A stretch of DNA of 64,000 nucleotides from Artemisia argyi (taxonomy: Eukaryota > Streptophyta > Magnoliopsida > Asterales > Asteraceae), in assembly GCA_030686995.1 (NCBI GenBank), contig CM060704.1:114016042-114080041 (forward strand), given 5' to 3'. The position numbers were made by a program, and so were the translations under genes. Below are positions 1-13,398 of this stretch, piece after piece; the first letter of the stretch is position 1, and each line of letters opens with the position of its first letter. The notes beneath the pieces were generated by a model. The model had not been told where the DNA came from. It did not search any database and saw nothing but the letters and a program-made list of their open reading frames with translations.

Positions 1-129
1 CATGATAATTTGTAACCGGTCGTGAAGTGATTATACACTATGCCCTGTGTGTCGATTAAAAATAATGATTATGTTCTCAGTTCGTATATAAGTTTAGTTC
101 TTTCTCAGTTCGTATAACAGTTTAGTTAA
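1..129. other. Flank of solo LTR, probable CACTA interior
   Basis: No gene is visible here. A short motif around 'cagttcgtata' occurs twice (about 78-90 and 106-117). The segment joins 3523 onward once the solo LTR and one copy of GTTAA are removed, so it is probably the left part of the decayed CACTA element whose right end is at 5564. The left CACTA terminus would lie outside the window. Confidence 0.4.
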
Positions 130-3100
130 TGTAACACCCCGAATTCATGGTTGCAGCGGAATTCAAACTGGGTGTTACTCGACGGCACAATAGTCACAAT
201 AATAGAAAACGAACTCTAATTGAGTCGTTTTAAAAGATTTATCATTCAAATTATATAAATATCAGAGATTACAAAATGAGATCCCAAATGGTCCCATGTT
301 TACAAATCACATTAAATGAGTTTTCGAATGATAATAAAATTTATAACCCTCTTGAGTATCTGTGCCCTTCCGTGCCATCCTTGATCGTCATGAACCTGAA
401 ATACATGCTTGAGAGGTCAACACAAAGGTTGAGTGATATTCATAGAGTTTGTTTAATGTTTGAACACAATATGTTGGTAGTGTGAGCTATAGACTCACAC
501 CAATGTTTGGAAAACAAAACAGTTATTATCGTTACTAAGCTTATGACACCAAAACGTTAACGTGTACCAATATCGATCGGCAGATTTATCCCGGTAGGTA
601 CTTTGCTGTCATACCCATGTCTCAAATATTAATGCATTTGTATGAATTTAGTCAATACAAATGGGATTCGTCAATCCCAATAGGCCTATTCACAATATTT
701 GCGCTCACTATTGCTAGTGATTAAATGGTTCATAATAAGGGATCTCGGTTTAGCAAGGCTGGTACATAGTGATAATAAAACAATCAGGCAAGCATACAAT
801 TTAAAAACATTGTGCTCGGTTAAAATAGCATGTATTCCCCCCAAGGGTTTGTAAAACAATTAAGTAATGGAAAGTGGGGCTATGAACTCACCTTAAGTTA
901 TATAGCAAGTAGTGAATGTGATGGTCGAATCGCGTAGGTTTCTATGAGCAACCTATAATAGAATGTTGCGACTTAGGATTGGAGTAAAGAATATGAAGAA
1001 TTGCCTATATATATATCTTGCATTTAGTCCATGAAGTGGTATGATGTATAGTGTAAGTCTTTGAAAGAAATGATTCATGAAACATGTATAGTTTATATAT
1101 CGTTTACTACCGTTCGGGCCGACATAATTCAGAAGTCATGTAGTAAACGTTCGAGGAGCCAGGACACTTTAATTCGTAAATCCACAACTCATCTCGACGG
1201 CTTACATAATGAACTCCTCACATGAGGCTCCCTACTATTGTAGTAGTTGATAAAGTATATATATATAAGTTTTGATCCGAAAAGTTACATGTCCAATATT
1301 TGAATAAACTTAGGAAAGTTTATCTTTACATGAAGATTGTTATTAGGGTAAGTTTCTTATAACTTGTATCTCATGGTTCTTTTAGATGAAGTAGATCCAA
1401 ATTGTATGTTCAAGTTATCGCCAACTTCTCTAGTTCATGTATTTGCCTTGGTAAGTTTATATGGTCGTTTAGTTCATGGCCTTGCCATGACCTTTGGTCA
1501 TTGTTCCATGGTCTTGAGACTCAACCTTGGCTCTAGCCATGGTTGTGGTCTTGATTCTAGGTCATAAGACCTCTTGTTCTTTTAAAACCATAATCTTTAT
1601 ATAGTGACTTATATATATGTAAATAGCTGTTAAGAAACTGAGAAAAATCTCATTCGTTATTGGTTTTCTGGAGACGTGCCCTTGAGTTTTTGAAGAAAAC
1701 GTGATTCCGGACAACTTTCGTGCTTTAACTTTTTCATGAAACGGACCAGAAAGGCCTCTTTTTGCGTGTTTTATGTTCTGTCACAGAAACATTTTAGGCA
1801 GTTTTGCCGCAAAGTTTTGGTAACTTCAAATGGTCATAACTTTTGACTCGTGTACTCGTTTTAGGTGGTTCAAATTGCTATGGTTTCCTTGTTAGATCCT
1901 CTACTGCAATATGTAATGATCCAATATCATAATTTTACCATTTTGATCAGATTTCACCAAGAAAGTCACTAGTTTACTTGTTTAAATAACTTAAGTTAAC
2001 ATATGTATATCAATACTTGTTTTACTCATTTTTATACATCATGGACATAATCATAAGACAATATATAGCATGAATGATATGTAAATAACATGATTATGAT
2101 ATTTAACAAGAAGTATGTTAGGGTTTTGCTTACAACTTTTGGCTTTCAACAAAGAAAGGTAAGTAGCATGTAAGGAAAAGGACTTTGATAGACTTTAGCT
2201 TCAACCCACTTCACTTCAAGCAATCTTTCTACACTTGTATTCTTGAAAGAGAGATGATGAAAGTTGAGGTGACTTGAGTAGATTCAAACTCAAGAGAAAT
2301 CACCAAAGTTTCTAGGGTTTGGAAGTAGTTTGATGAATCAAAACCAAATTAGAGTTTATGTGTTGATATTGCACTTGATTCTTGCATGAAACTTGGAAGT
2401 AATTTGCTAAAGAGATGGTGTTTGTGTGTGTGTGATGTGGGACGGCCAAACAAGGGGAGGAGGGCTTTTATAGGAGCTTAAGGAGGTTAGTTTCATTGAC
2501 TTGTCAACACTTGCTCACCAAGTTGAACACATGTTCTCATCCAAGGGCTCTATGCATGAGATCAAGACACATGGTTGATCCCCCCCTAGAGGCGGTTTGG
2601 AATACTTGGGGAGGAAGTGTGGACTTTTGATGATATTATCCAAGCTTATGGACCTAGTTTCGACTCCGTAAAATGCTAACCGTAAGTTGTTACGTCACAA
2701 AACGTAAAACCGGGTATCGTAAAAATACGAAACTTGGAGGAATGATTAAACTTGTCAAAATACTCCATAATAAAATATAAAATGAGTGGTAGGTTCCATT
2801 GGGGTGCTAAAACCCTGCTAAAACTGGAAACACGGGTCTAAAACGCGTAATACGTAAAACATACGAATATTGCGTAAAATTGAGAAAAGTAAAATGTTAC
2901 TTTTCTAATAGGATAAAAATGATTTAAAATGACTTATAATGTCTAGACTGGGCTCAGTCTAGTGTCGGTTGGTATTAAATGTCTTTTAGATATCAAACCG
3001 TAAGCCTAAAAATCAAGGAATGACTTATAAAATCAAGGAATGATTTTTGGTCAAAGGAGGAGGGAAAAATATGTTGACTTTTTCTAATAAGTTGAAAACT

Positions 3101-3522
3101 CAAATTGTCTTAGAAACGCGGTTTAAGTATAGGCTAAGGTTACGGCTGAGTAAAAACGCTTAAAAACTGAAAATTCCAGTTTTTCACGGCCGAGGCTTAT
3201 TTGGGTCATGTTTTTCTCAGTCATGATTAATTCTCAAATAAATCATGAGAGTACTAAACATTTTTCTGATGCGGGGTCACTTAACGCGGTCGAGTTTCGT
3301 TGTGCGTAGAATTTTTGAATGACGTTTTACCCTAAAACGTGTAATTCCTTATTAACTTTCACGAAAATGATCTGATGAGTGTCAAACTTTTAATTTGTCA
3401 TGGAAATGATTTATCACTCGAGGCCAAGAAACAAAAATCAAATTTCGGGAAAAATGAATAGTAAAAGTGAATAGTGAAATTTTCCAGGAATAGTAATTAA
3501 CCTGAAAATGTGAATTGTTACA
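130..3522 (-). mobile_element. Solo LTR of a Ty3/gypsy (chromovirus-like) element
   Basis: The block starts TGTAACACC and ends TTGTTACA, the inverted TG...CA ends expected of an LTR, and is flanked by a perfect 5-bp duplication GTTAA (125-129 and 3523-3527). At 3393 bp it is a long LTR. Read on the minus strand it resembles the LTRs at 52934 and 61218: both begin with repeats of the type 'actattcac/actattcat' and have a 'tggccg'-type block near the middle. There is no internal region, primer site or purine tract beside it. It is therefore a solo LTR left by LTR-LTR recombination. Short ORFs inside it are not convincing genes. Confidence 0.85.
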
Positions 3523-3812
3523 GTTAAGTTCATGCTCAGTAGTAGGTGACAAATCCTGTGTGTTAGTATGCAAATCTGCCATTTTTCATCATGATATAGG
3601 TACTTATTTTGGCATGTTAGTATTCAAAGCAACATTTGTTTTAAGTAGCTTGTCTCTTTACTTGATAGTGTGACCTATAACAATAGTATGTGGCGAGTTA
3701 TCTTCAATTTATCACACATTTTTGGTGTTTTATACTTATGGAATTAATGATTCCTTTGGCTCTTTGGAATTAACACTTGTTTGCTTATACTCATTTTTTG
3801 TTGTTGAAACAG
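3523..3812. other. Intron-like CACTA interior
   Basis: AT-rich sequence between the solo LTR and the first recognisable transposase exon. It ends in a pyrimidine-rich tract and an AG acceptor (3811-3812), so it reads as an intron of the CACTA gene. Confidence 0.4.
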
Positions 3813-4803
3813 GTAATCTTGGGACGTGAACCAACTAGAAATGAGTTGTTTCGCGCTTGCTTTTCTAAAGACGGAATTACACAAAATAAAGAAGCTGCAA
3901 ACGCCATTGTATTTACTACATCTATATGTCTATTTATCTTTAATTAGTTATTGTCATTTCTTGCAAGTTGAGTAGTTTTAAGCTATAACATTTAACATAT
4001 TTAGTACTTTTTATCAGGAACAAATGGAAGAATTGACTTCTCAACTTTCAGAGCATGAATTGGATGAGCCTGGACCTCAAGATATTTATATTCTAAAGTG
4101 TTGGGTAATGATAAGAATGGAACTGTAGAGATGTATGGGCTAGGTGTTCGTTCTTCTGATGTTTGGGGTGTGGTTCCAAGTCGTTCTGCTCGTCGCAGAG
4201 ATAAGCTATAGTGGAAGTCTACTCCTGAATGACTTAGTGCTGAATTGGCTCAGTATAAAGCAAGGGAAGCGCAGAGGCAAGGGTCGAGTGATAATGATTC
4301 TTATGGTACAAATGTTCCCCGCACATCACTACAGGGCCTCATTGTTGCCAATGAACCTCAACCTTTACAAGTATGCGTTTATTTGAATGAAAATTTTGTG
4401 CTCTTACTAGTTAAACTATGACACCTATTTATGCAAATTATAATTGTAGGTTGGACTTCAAGTTTACCTTAAGAGCATTTTAAACTCTGAGATTGTAGCA
4501 AAAGGGTAGATAAGGAGTTTGGATCCAGATGCAGTAGTTGGGGTGAAGAGATTGGACCAAATTGGTGCGAGGTAGATGTTCAAGTCGCTATAAAAAAAGA
4601 TGAATATTTGGTGAGGAAGTATGGATTGTTTATCACAGTTCAAGATGCTCTTGGCGCACCAGTTGCTTGGCCTTGCTCTCTTGTTTCAGTATGCTACCTT
4701 GTTATACATGTCATTATATTACCTATTATTCATTCTAAAGTTTATTACACCGTATTAAATATGAGTTATTTATTTGTAGGTGGTGCGTGAGGATGATGCA
4801 TGA
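3813..4803 (+). pseudogene. CACTA (En/Spm, Ptta-type) transposase, 3' part, degenerate
   Basis: Four exon-like pieces can be read: 3813-3908, 4018-4376, 4450-4688 and 4780-4803. The first encodes the 'GREPTRNELF...NKEAANAI' block typical of plant Ptta/En/Spm transposases. The second has the 'YSKVLG...YGLGV' block, and the third the region ending 'DALGAPVAWPCSLV'. Splice sites are plausible: CAG acceptors and GT donors. The copy is dead. A shift of frame is needed near 4085 to reach 'YSKVLG', and stops follow (after RRRDKL near 4208, and in the third exon near 4507). Recognition rests on family motifs recalled, not on a search. It probably drove this CACTA element before decay. Confidence 0.7.
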
Positions 4804-5564
4804 TGGCTTAAATGATCAGTTTCTAGCTTCCGTTTGTTACATCTGCTACTGCTTTGTTTTTTTATATTTTAATGGCTCAAGACTATCTCTACTTGTTCTG
4901 CTACTTTTATTTCCTAGTATTTATGTTGAATTTTGTAAGACTTTTATCTTGGATGTTGGTTGGAAACTTCTCTTATGGAAATGAAATCTTTTCTTACTTA
5001 TTGAATTATGTTCTTTCTGCTTGCTTCAAATTTTGTTTAGTTGATTGTTGTGTTTATGAATTAAGTAATGTTAAATATGTTGCATTGGTACAAAGTGTTT
5101 TATGATGTCACTTATTAGGACATTAATGCTATTAACTAAACATGGGATAAAACGTTTTTTATAACACCAAATTTGGTCCTAACAAAGCACGTATGTCTTA
5201 GGACCCATTTGTTGGTACTAAGATTAAACTTTATCTATTATGTTTCGTCCTATCAAAATGTGTTTTAGGACCTATGAAAGTGTCCCAAAACATAACAGAT
5301 GGGTAAGCATATATTAGAACACCGAATAGTATCCTATAATGTGGTCTATTAGGTCGCCATTATTGTTGCATAAAAATTTTTATGGGACCAAGAAAATAGT
5401 TTTAAAATGTTTGAGTTTATTAGGACGCCGATAAATGTCCTAAATATCTATTACAACCTTCTCCTATGGGACACTTATATTTTGGTCCTATTAAGTTAAA
5501 GGTCCTATAAACTAATTTTATAGGACACTGACAGATGTCCTATAAGCCTTCTTTTCTTGTAGTG
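4804..5564 (+). mobile_element. CACTA 3' subterminal region and terminus
   Basis: From about 5115 short motifs of the type 'taggac' and 'gtcctat' recur in both orientations, as in the subterminal repeats where CACTA transposases bind. The block ends CTTTTCTTGTAGTG (5551-5564), the complement of the canonical CACTACAAGAAAAG terminus. The sequence beyond (5565 on) reads as RPA-like coding sequence, so this is the element's edge. The other terminus and the 3-bp target duplication cannot be checked. Positions 4804-5110 hold AT-rich 3' sequence without a convincing gene. Confidence 0.8.
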
Positions 5565-6541
5565 ATCATACATAATGTAGAAAAGCCAGCAGTACACAAT
5601 GCCTTGTTCAAATCAAGAATATTCATAAACAAAAATTTTACTCAGATGGGTGTCTTTTCGAAAAAGGTAATCTAATTAATATTAGTGTATTAGAGTTTTA
5701 TATACAAATAATTACAATAAAGCCGTGTACTAAATAAAATTCATACATTTCACAGCAATTAATCAAAAGAGGGATATAATGCAAGTGATTTCAAGATTGA
5801 GGTCTACACTCAAGAGAAACATGTTGTTACACCTGTGGAATTTATGCAAGGATCTGTAAAGAGATTGGTTGGGATGATCTGTAATATTAAGCCGATCAGA
5901 AAGCATTAATTATCTTAAATTGAATATCTGAATTTGGTTCATAATAATTTTACACTAATTTTGTACAATTATATGTTAAACTTAAAGTACTGATAAAAAT
6001 ACAAGAAACACATTACGTTGTGTATGCAACAATTTACAGCATACAATATGAAAGTGGATGGGGGTACATCGGTTACAAAGTATGTAACAGAAAGGTTACT
6101 CAAATCGTGTCAAAAGGAACCTCTTCTTAAAAAACAAAAACAATTGTGGCATTGTAAGAAACATGGAGAAATGTATATTGTGGCATCTAGGTATGAAAAA
6201 TACTTTATTAAAAATAATTATTCTATCTACGCAACAAAACTCATGCTAAATATATTTTATTTTACATGTCAAGGTTCAAGCTTATTGTACGAATCATTGA
6301 TGAAAGTGGTGCAGCACATGTTGTCATTTTTGGCAACAATGTGCATAATATGACAAACTTGTCAGCATGGGAGATCATGGAAAAATAAGACATGGATCCT
6401 GAACAATACTTTCCAGATGACCTAAAGCAGATTATCGATAAAAATATTTGTTTAAAGTTTTGTATTCCGAATTTAATCATAATAATAACAGCCATGTGTA
6501 TAGAGCTAAGAAGGTGTCCGAAGATGTCGACACAATTAACT
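5565..6541 (+). pseudogene. RPA70-like (replication protein A large subunit) gene, upstream part
   Basis: Exon-like pieces at about 5568-5667, 5755-5908, 6018-6190 and 6270-6541 encode a degraded C-terminal OB-fold region of the RPA70 type. The third has an aromatic-rich strand pattern ('ESGWGYIGYKVCNRKV', then 'CKKHGE'), where the family has its zinc-binding C4 cluster; most cysteines are missing. The fourth starts 'FKLIVRIIDESGAAHVVIFG' and continues 'DDLKQIIDKNICLK' and 'YRAKKVSEDVDTINF', matching the core order of plant RPA1-like proteins. In-frame stops (after KGTSS near 6127; after EIMEK near 6386) and frame slips make it a pseudogene. RPA70 binds single-stranded DNA in replication and repair. 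The N-terminal OB folds are not seen, because the CACTA end abuts the first piece. Confidence 0.65.
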
Positions 6542-8390
6542 TGTAAAACCCACATTTTCATATCATAATTAATGACTAAAATACCCTCCAATTTAAAATT
6601 TTGATGAATTAAGTACGTGTACCAAACAAGCCCGAAATATAAAAATGACTATCGTACGATCACAAACATAAACATGTAACTTCAAGTAAATAATATTTGA
6701 GCTACTACAACATCATATAAATTCAAGAATGTGAAATATGGACAAAGACATAAGTGTTGCTCGATACATGACCTAAAAGGGTCCAAAAACGCTAAAAACT
6801 TGTACATGACTTAAGAAATGAATTACTATGACTATCCTAAGTATGTTTTTAATTAAAAATGATAAATTTGACCATCCTTCCCCCCTTTGGTCGTTTATAT
6901 GAAGAAGTGGGATGGAAATCCCTTAAATCTTGCCATTTACCTTTTTAAAATGCAACTACTTCCTTATTTTCTACCTAAACCTAAAATAAAACTTATTCTT
7001 CTTCTCCTGGAAATATTGTATGCCTCCACCTCCTCCCTACTCACCTTTCACATAAAAAATATTGCTCTTGATCCTTGGTAATTATTCGTACGTGTTCGTG
7101 AGAAGATTCGGTGCACGTAAGGATCCATTTGAAAGCATTGAAGGCATTTTCTTGGGGTTTTTCTCTCAAATTCGTGGCATTCATCACCCATATAAGGGTT
7201 CGGTGAAGCGGGAGTGATCCATTCTCTCGTTGACTTGTGACCTTGCTTTTGCATTTGGACTAAGGTACAGATATTCCGTACTCTTTCAGTAAGAGTACAA
7301 CTACTTGACTCTCATGACTTTTCTCTCTCTCTCTCCTATATATTACTTGATTGACCCTTTTGATATTGATCCTTGATATTGACTCTTGATTGGCCCTTTA
7401 ATCTTGACACTTGACATTGAACCTTGACTTTGAACCCTTGATTATGACTTGACACTTGTACTTGATATTGAACCTTGACTACTTGACCCTTCAGTATTTT
7501 ACCCAGGTACTACTTGTTGTGGAGTAGCCACAACCATAGCATTGATGCACCAATGTTATGTACTCTAGTAGGGCTAGAGAGATGTCCCCCACCGTCCCTG
7601 ATTCTTGTTATCGACTAATACTATGATTATTATTGGCCTGCAGGGGCGTATGGATGCATCCTAGTCTTGTCTTGACTTGATACTTGTTTGGGCTACGACC
7701 ATTATGATTATGACTTGGACTACATTATATATTTACTTGGTGACTGGGCTTGCGTGCATTGCAACCCCTCACATCTTGGGAGTTGATCACTCCAATCTTG
7801 GGTTACTTGGTTTACTTGGATACTTGCTTGGCCTGGGGGTTATACAATGAAAACCTTGAAACTTGTGAAAACCTTGAAACTTTTGAAAACATTGAAACTT
7901 GTGAAAACCTTGAAACTTGTGAAAAACCTTGAAACTTGTGAAAGCCTTGACACTTGTTAATCCTTGATATTAGACTTGACGATCCTTGATACTTAACTTG
8001 GTAATTTTTCATACTTAACCTTGATAATCCTTTGGTATACCTTGTGACACTATATGTAAATTCATTTCGTACTCTCTTATCTCATTACTTGATGTGCATG
8101 TTTTCTTCATATCTGTTCACTGAGATTTTTTATGCTCAGCTGCGTTTTCTTTTCCATGCGGCAGGCAATTAAGCTAGGATGCGAGGCTTAGCTTTGGGGA
8201 TAAGAGAGTGTAGACCAACCTTAGAGTTCCTTTAAATAATGGACTTTGTTTTATTATCGTATCTTCCTTATTTTGGAATTCATTTGTAACCTTTGTACTC
8301 ATTGTATTGTTAAAGTATTAAGCTTGTGTTTTGCTCTTTTGGACACTATTTATTGTGATATCTTTACCCTTGATGGGTTGGGGTGTTACA
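6542..8390 (+). repeat. 5' LTR of the gypsy element
   Basis: 1849-bp LTR with TG...CA ends. It contains a CT microsatellite (7323-7336), long runs of 'cttgatattgaccttgac'-like repeats (7340-7490) and a tandem 'gaaaccttgaaacttgt' array (7848-7945). The array is about 38 bp longer than in the 3' LTR. ORFs in this block are repeat artefacts. Confidence 0.9.
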
Positions 8391-11300
8391 ATTTATGGTA
8401 TTAGAGACCAGGCTGACGACTTATAATACATAACCTGGACCTGTGAGTTTTAGACCATTAGGTTTCCACTGTAGGAATATTGGAGAACACCTTGAAAACT
8501 TGATTTAGGATTTTTCCCTGTGCGAACTTAAGTTTTAACCTATGAGGATTGGGTAGATATTAGGTTTCCTTCGGCGTACTCTCCCCTTCGTGTTGTCCTT
8601 GAATTCCCTATTCTGACCATTTGGTTATCGTTCAGATGGTTAAATCTCGTCGCTTTGGACCACCTGACGAAAACCCGAAGAAAATGGTGACCCATGCCAT
8701 TAAGGATACCTCAAGACAGATCCAGCACGTAAGAAGGAGTAAGGGGATTACTGTTGATGATACGGGCTGCCAGAAGATGGATGACAAGGAGAAAGAGATG
8801 TACGGAACTAAAGCAAATGATAACAAAGGTATTAACACCAAGTATTACGGAAAGTGTCATAAGTCTGTGGAAGAAGAGAGAGATCGCAAAAGTGGTTTTG
8901 CTAGCCGCCTTTTGCCACAACAAGAGAATAACAGGAATGGTTGGATTAGTGAAAGGGAGTAAGAGAAAGTAGAGAGTAATGTAGACTTCGATCTAGAGTC
9001 TACGGAGACCAGCCGTTATAATCCAAATTGAACAAAGGGAATTGTGATCGTGAACTAGTTTCTTTTACTCTTCTGTTTAACCTATACTAGACTTCAAATT
9101 TCATTTCCATTTCCAAGATACTTTGATAATATTGAAGTTTTGAATTAAGTTTCCCTTCTATGATTTTTGTTATGGCAATCTTGTTTGTGTTCATCAGCTA
9201 AGTGTAATGGAAATTTTGATGATCTTGGAAGTATTGGTATGATAGTTTTGCACCCTAAATTGATTGACCTAATAGATTCCGTTACTTTTGGATAATTCTC
9301 ATCCTTTTATTTGACTCCATTGACGATGTTAGCAACTAGTATTCCACGCGCATCACTTTGACAACAATACAATGTTCGTATTCGCAATGAGGCACATTTG
9401 GGCTAAGAAGCTAAACAAAATCCCAACCTTTTCGAATGGTTAACTTATTTGCTTAAAGATTTTTGATAAACCTTACACTTGATCCTAAATCGTGAATTAT
9501 CTGTCTGGTTTGGCGAATGTAGTTGTTCTACAATTCCGTTTACCTTTGATATGATTTTAACCTACCTCTGAAAATCCGTTTCCGATGGCTTCATTTGAAA
9601 GACTGAAAGAAACAAATGAAAGAACTTCTAAGAATTGAGTTTACTAACCGAGAGTAAGCCTGTGAAGTATAACAGTTTTATTGGTGAAGAAGAGGAGGAA
9701 CGACGTGGGGTGAACGTGAAGGTTCCTTAAGATGATTTTGAAGCCGTTTTTGTATTCGTAATAATAAGTTAACGATTCCAATTGTATTGGCTATCACGTC
9801 AACTACTTCCCTGTATATGGTAAGATTATGTTTTTGTGAATATTTAGAAGAATTGTATAGCATGACATTGTGGTATGTTCAGAAATGGAGTTATGAGTTG
9901 AGGTTATTGTTGGATTCGCCTTCCGTATTCGTGATGACTACTATGACGGTTAGTGACGCTAATAGTATTAGCTAAAGCTCTGACCATCTTGTGAATCTGA
10001 TAAATAGCGTTTTCTCGTGAGTACTTGGACCAACAGTCATTGTATGACGTAATAGTATATTCGGAGACGAGAAAGGACATGGAAACCATTTTGTACCTTG
10101 TTAGAAATTTGGTGACCATTTGTGCATTTTGTGAGATTGATATTTATTAAGCAACAGTATTCTTAGATTTGAATATCTCTTTAAATTCCGCAAGATCTGA
10201 AACTATCACCAAGTGATCAAGACCGACAATAAAAATTGAAAAGCTAATCTTTTGAATCTTACAGAAGAATCTTGGAAGATGCTTGCCAATTTGCGTTACC
10301 CTCGATAAATTTCTTGAACAAAAGGAAACGACTTAGTTTGATTGAGAACGGGGTTTTGGGAAAAGCCGAAATAGAAATTAACTTCCGTATTTTTAGGAAG
10401 AACAAATTTTAGGACGTTTCAGGAAGAGACTCGGGTATACTCTTTTAAAGCATAGAAGATATTGCGTATGCATCAAGACAACTAGAAATGTATGAGAAAA
10501 TTTACTTCACTGCCTGACCTGGAATTGACGACAACAGTGGCTACCATGAAGAGTGAAGACATTCTTTACAAGTTAGAAGTGCTGGTGATGCAGGGGACAA
10601 GAAGCTAGTCAAGGTGGCGAACCTGGAGCTGATGAAGACATGTAGTCTCACTTCCCTATTCATATTGGTTGTACTAAGATGAATTAAGAGTGGAAGCAGA
10701 CTGGATGAGGAAGGGATTTAAAGATCGTGTCAGGAATTCACATTACTCCATCGCATTCTAAGAAGAACTGCAGAAGGCTGGATGAATCAGACTCAAGTTC
10801 ACAGTTTTGTTTCACTCCCAGATTGATAGACAAAAGAAAGAGATTTGATGTTTTGAATGGGTGGTTTTTGGAACAAACCATTTTGTGGTTTGGATGAGTT
10901 GATTCTGTGAAGGATGAAGTTAATGATGACTAATACTCACTCTCGTTAATTTCTTGAGTTTCGTTATCTGGTAATGTGATCCTTGGATGATTTAGGTTCT
11001 TCAATATCATCTCTGTTCCGTGTTCATTCTGCGTATGTTTGATGATGGTCTTGTTTTGGAAATTTTGGCGAATTTTGGGAAAATTGATGCTTTTGAGATG
11101 ACGTACCTTAATTGCTGATATGTTAGATTTTCGTTACTCTTGCGAGTAGTTTTGTTTTCCTTTAGTTATTCATTGAGACTTCCGCTGTTATGTTATTAAA
11201 TGTTCCTCTTGGTTATGACACTTGATTTCTATTGACCTCTTGGATGATAGAAGTAATAGGTGAACTAAGGTTGGCTTGTTTGTTTACGACTTGTGATAAA

Positions 11301-11974
11301 GTATGACCATCATGAGGGCATATTTATATGATGCTAGTATTATGACGCCTGGCCAACGTGATAATACTTACATCATATAATGTGCACTTATTGTGGTCAT
11401 AGGATATCTTGGGGAGTATCTAAAAAGTTTAGAATTTGATCTCCGTTGGATTTTCTGCGATTGTGAGACCTTAGATTCATTCTACCTATACGGTTACTCT
11501 GCATTGGTTCGTTAGATAATTGGATAAATTTGAACTCTTAATTTTTGCATTCTGTTGATCTCGATTACATCTGTCACCAATCTCAAGCTTCTTGTAGAGA
11601 TCTCTATTGTTTGATACAGTTGACTTGATTTAAAATTTTGTTCATATCCCATATGAGCTTTCCAGAAGATACAATTACCATCCTCTACATATGGTGTCAT
11701 ACTCTTTTGATCAGATTCAACCAGATATGTCACTTCAAGAAAAACCGGAAGCCATTCTTGATAGACAGGAGAGAGTAATGAGAAATAAGTTTTTCGTTTT
11801 GTTAAAGTTCCTTGGAAGAACCATCCACCACGTGAGGCGACCTAGGAGACCGAGGAGTCTATGCGAGCCAACTACCCTCATTTTCTGTTGTAGTCTGGTA
11901 GGCGTTCGTTTTGTTCCACTGCCTTATTCCCTCTTTCATTTTCGCGGACGAAAATTCTTTTAAGGGGGAATAGT
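8391..11974 (+). pseudogene. Decayed gypsy internal region (gag-pol remnant)
   Basis: The 3.6-kb internal region has no long ORF. A 109-codon frame from ATG 8636 to 8962 starts 'MVKSRRFGPPDENPKK' and lies where gag should begin; it is lysine- and arginine-rich but I cannot confirm that it is gag. From 11698 a frame reads 'EKPEAILDRQERVMRNK', the block that precedes and enters the chromodomain at the C end of Tekay-type polyproteins; by 11830 it runs into low-complexity 'RRPRRPRS'. Reverse transcriptase and integrase motifs were not found. The size suggests large deletions. A purine tract (AAGGGGGAATAG, 11962-11973) directly before the 3' LTR would prime plus-strand DNA synthesis. Confidence 0.6.
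8396..8406 (+). other. tRNA primer-binding site, degraded
   Basis: TGGTATTAGAG lies 5 bp after the 5' LTR. It differs by one transition from the TGGTATCAGAG core complementary to initiator methionine tRNA, the usual primer of plant LTR retrotransposons. Confidence 0.6.
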
Positions 11975-13398
11975 TGTAAAACCCACATTTTCATATCATA
12001 ATTAAATGACTAAAATACCCTCCAATTTGAAATTTTGAAGAATTAAGTACGTGTACCAAACAAGCCCGAAATATAAAAACGACTATCGTACGATCACAAA
12101 CATGAACATGTAACTTCAAGTAAGTAATATTTGAGCTACTACAACATCATATAAATTCAAGAATGTGAAATATGGACAAAGACATAAATGTTGCACGATA
12201 CATGACCTAAAAGGGTCCAAAAACGTTAAAAACTTGTACATGACTTAAGAAATGAATTACTATGACTATCCTAAGTATGTTTTTAATTACAAATTATAAA
12301 TTTGACCATGCTTCCCCCCTTTGGTCGTTTATATGAAGAAGTGGGATGGAAATCCCTTAAATCTTGCCATTTACCTTTTTAAAATGCAACTACGTCCTTA
12401 TTTTCTACCTAAACCTAAAATAAAACTTATTCTTCTTCTCCTGGAAATATTGTACGCCTCCACCTCCTCCCTACTCACCTTTCACATAAAAAATATTGCT
12501 CTTGATCCTTGATAATTATTCGTACGTGTTCGTGAGAAGATTCGGTGCACGTAAGGATCCATTTGAAAGCATTGAAGGCATTTTCTTGGGGTTTTTTTCT
12601 TAAATTCGTGGCATTCATCACCCATATAAGGGTTCGGTGAAGCGGGAGTGACCCATTCTCTCGTTGACTTGTGACCTTGCTTTTGCATTTGGACTAAGGT
12701 ACAGATATTCCGTACTCTTTCAGTAAGAGTACAACTACTTGACTCTCATGACTTTTCTCTCTCTCTCTCTCCTATATATTACTTGATTGACCCTTTTGAT
12801 ATTGATCCTTGATATTGACTCTTGATTGGCCCTTTAATCTTGACACTTGACATTGAACCTTGACTTTGAACCCTTGATTATGACTTGACACTTGTACTTG
12901 ATATTGAACCTTGACTACTTGACCCTTCAGTATTTTACCCAGGTACTACTTGTTGTGGAGTAGCCACAACCATAGCATTGATGCACCAATGTTATGTACT
13001 CTAGTGGGGCTAGAGAGATGTCCCCCACCGTCCCTGATTCTTGTTATCGACTAATACTATGATTATTATTGGCCTGCAGGGGCGTATGGATGCATCCTAG
13101 TCTTGTCTTGATTTGATACTTGTTTGGGCTACGACCATTATGATTATGACTTGGACTACATTATATATTTACTTGGTGACTGGGCTTGCGTGCATTGCAA
13201 CCCCTCACATCTTGGGAGTTGATCACTCCAATCTTGGGTTACTTGGTTTACTTGGATACTTGCTTGGCCTGGGGGTTATACAATGAAAACCTTGAAACTT
13301 GTGAAAACCTTGAAACTTGTGAAAAACCTTGAAACTTGTGAAAGCCTTGACACTTGTTAATCCTTGATATTAGACTTGACGATCCTTGATACTTAACT
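11975..13398 (+). repeat. 3' LTR of the gypsy element, left part
   Basis: Near-identical to the 5' LTR (6542 on), with scattered substitutions and the shorter 'cttgaaacttgtg' array at 13284-13345. It is interrupted at 13398 by the nested solo LTR; the remainder resumes at 16566. Confidence 0.9.

Noticed and set aside
6262..6591. 109-codon antisense open frame
   Set aside because: Opposite the RPA-like exon and running into the gypsy LTR; no recognisable product.
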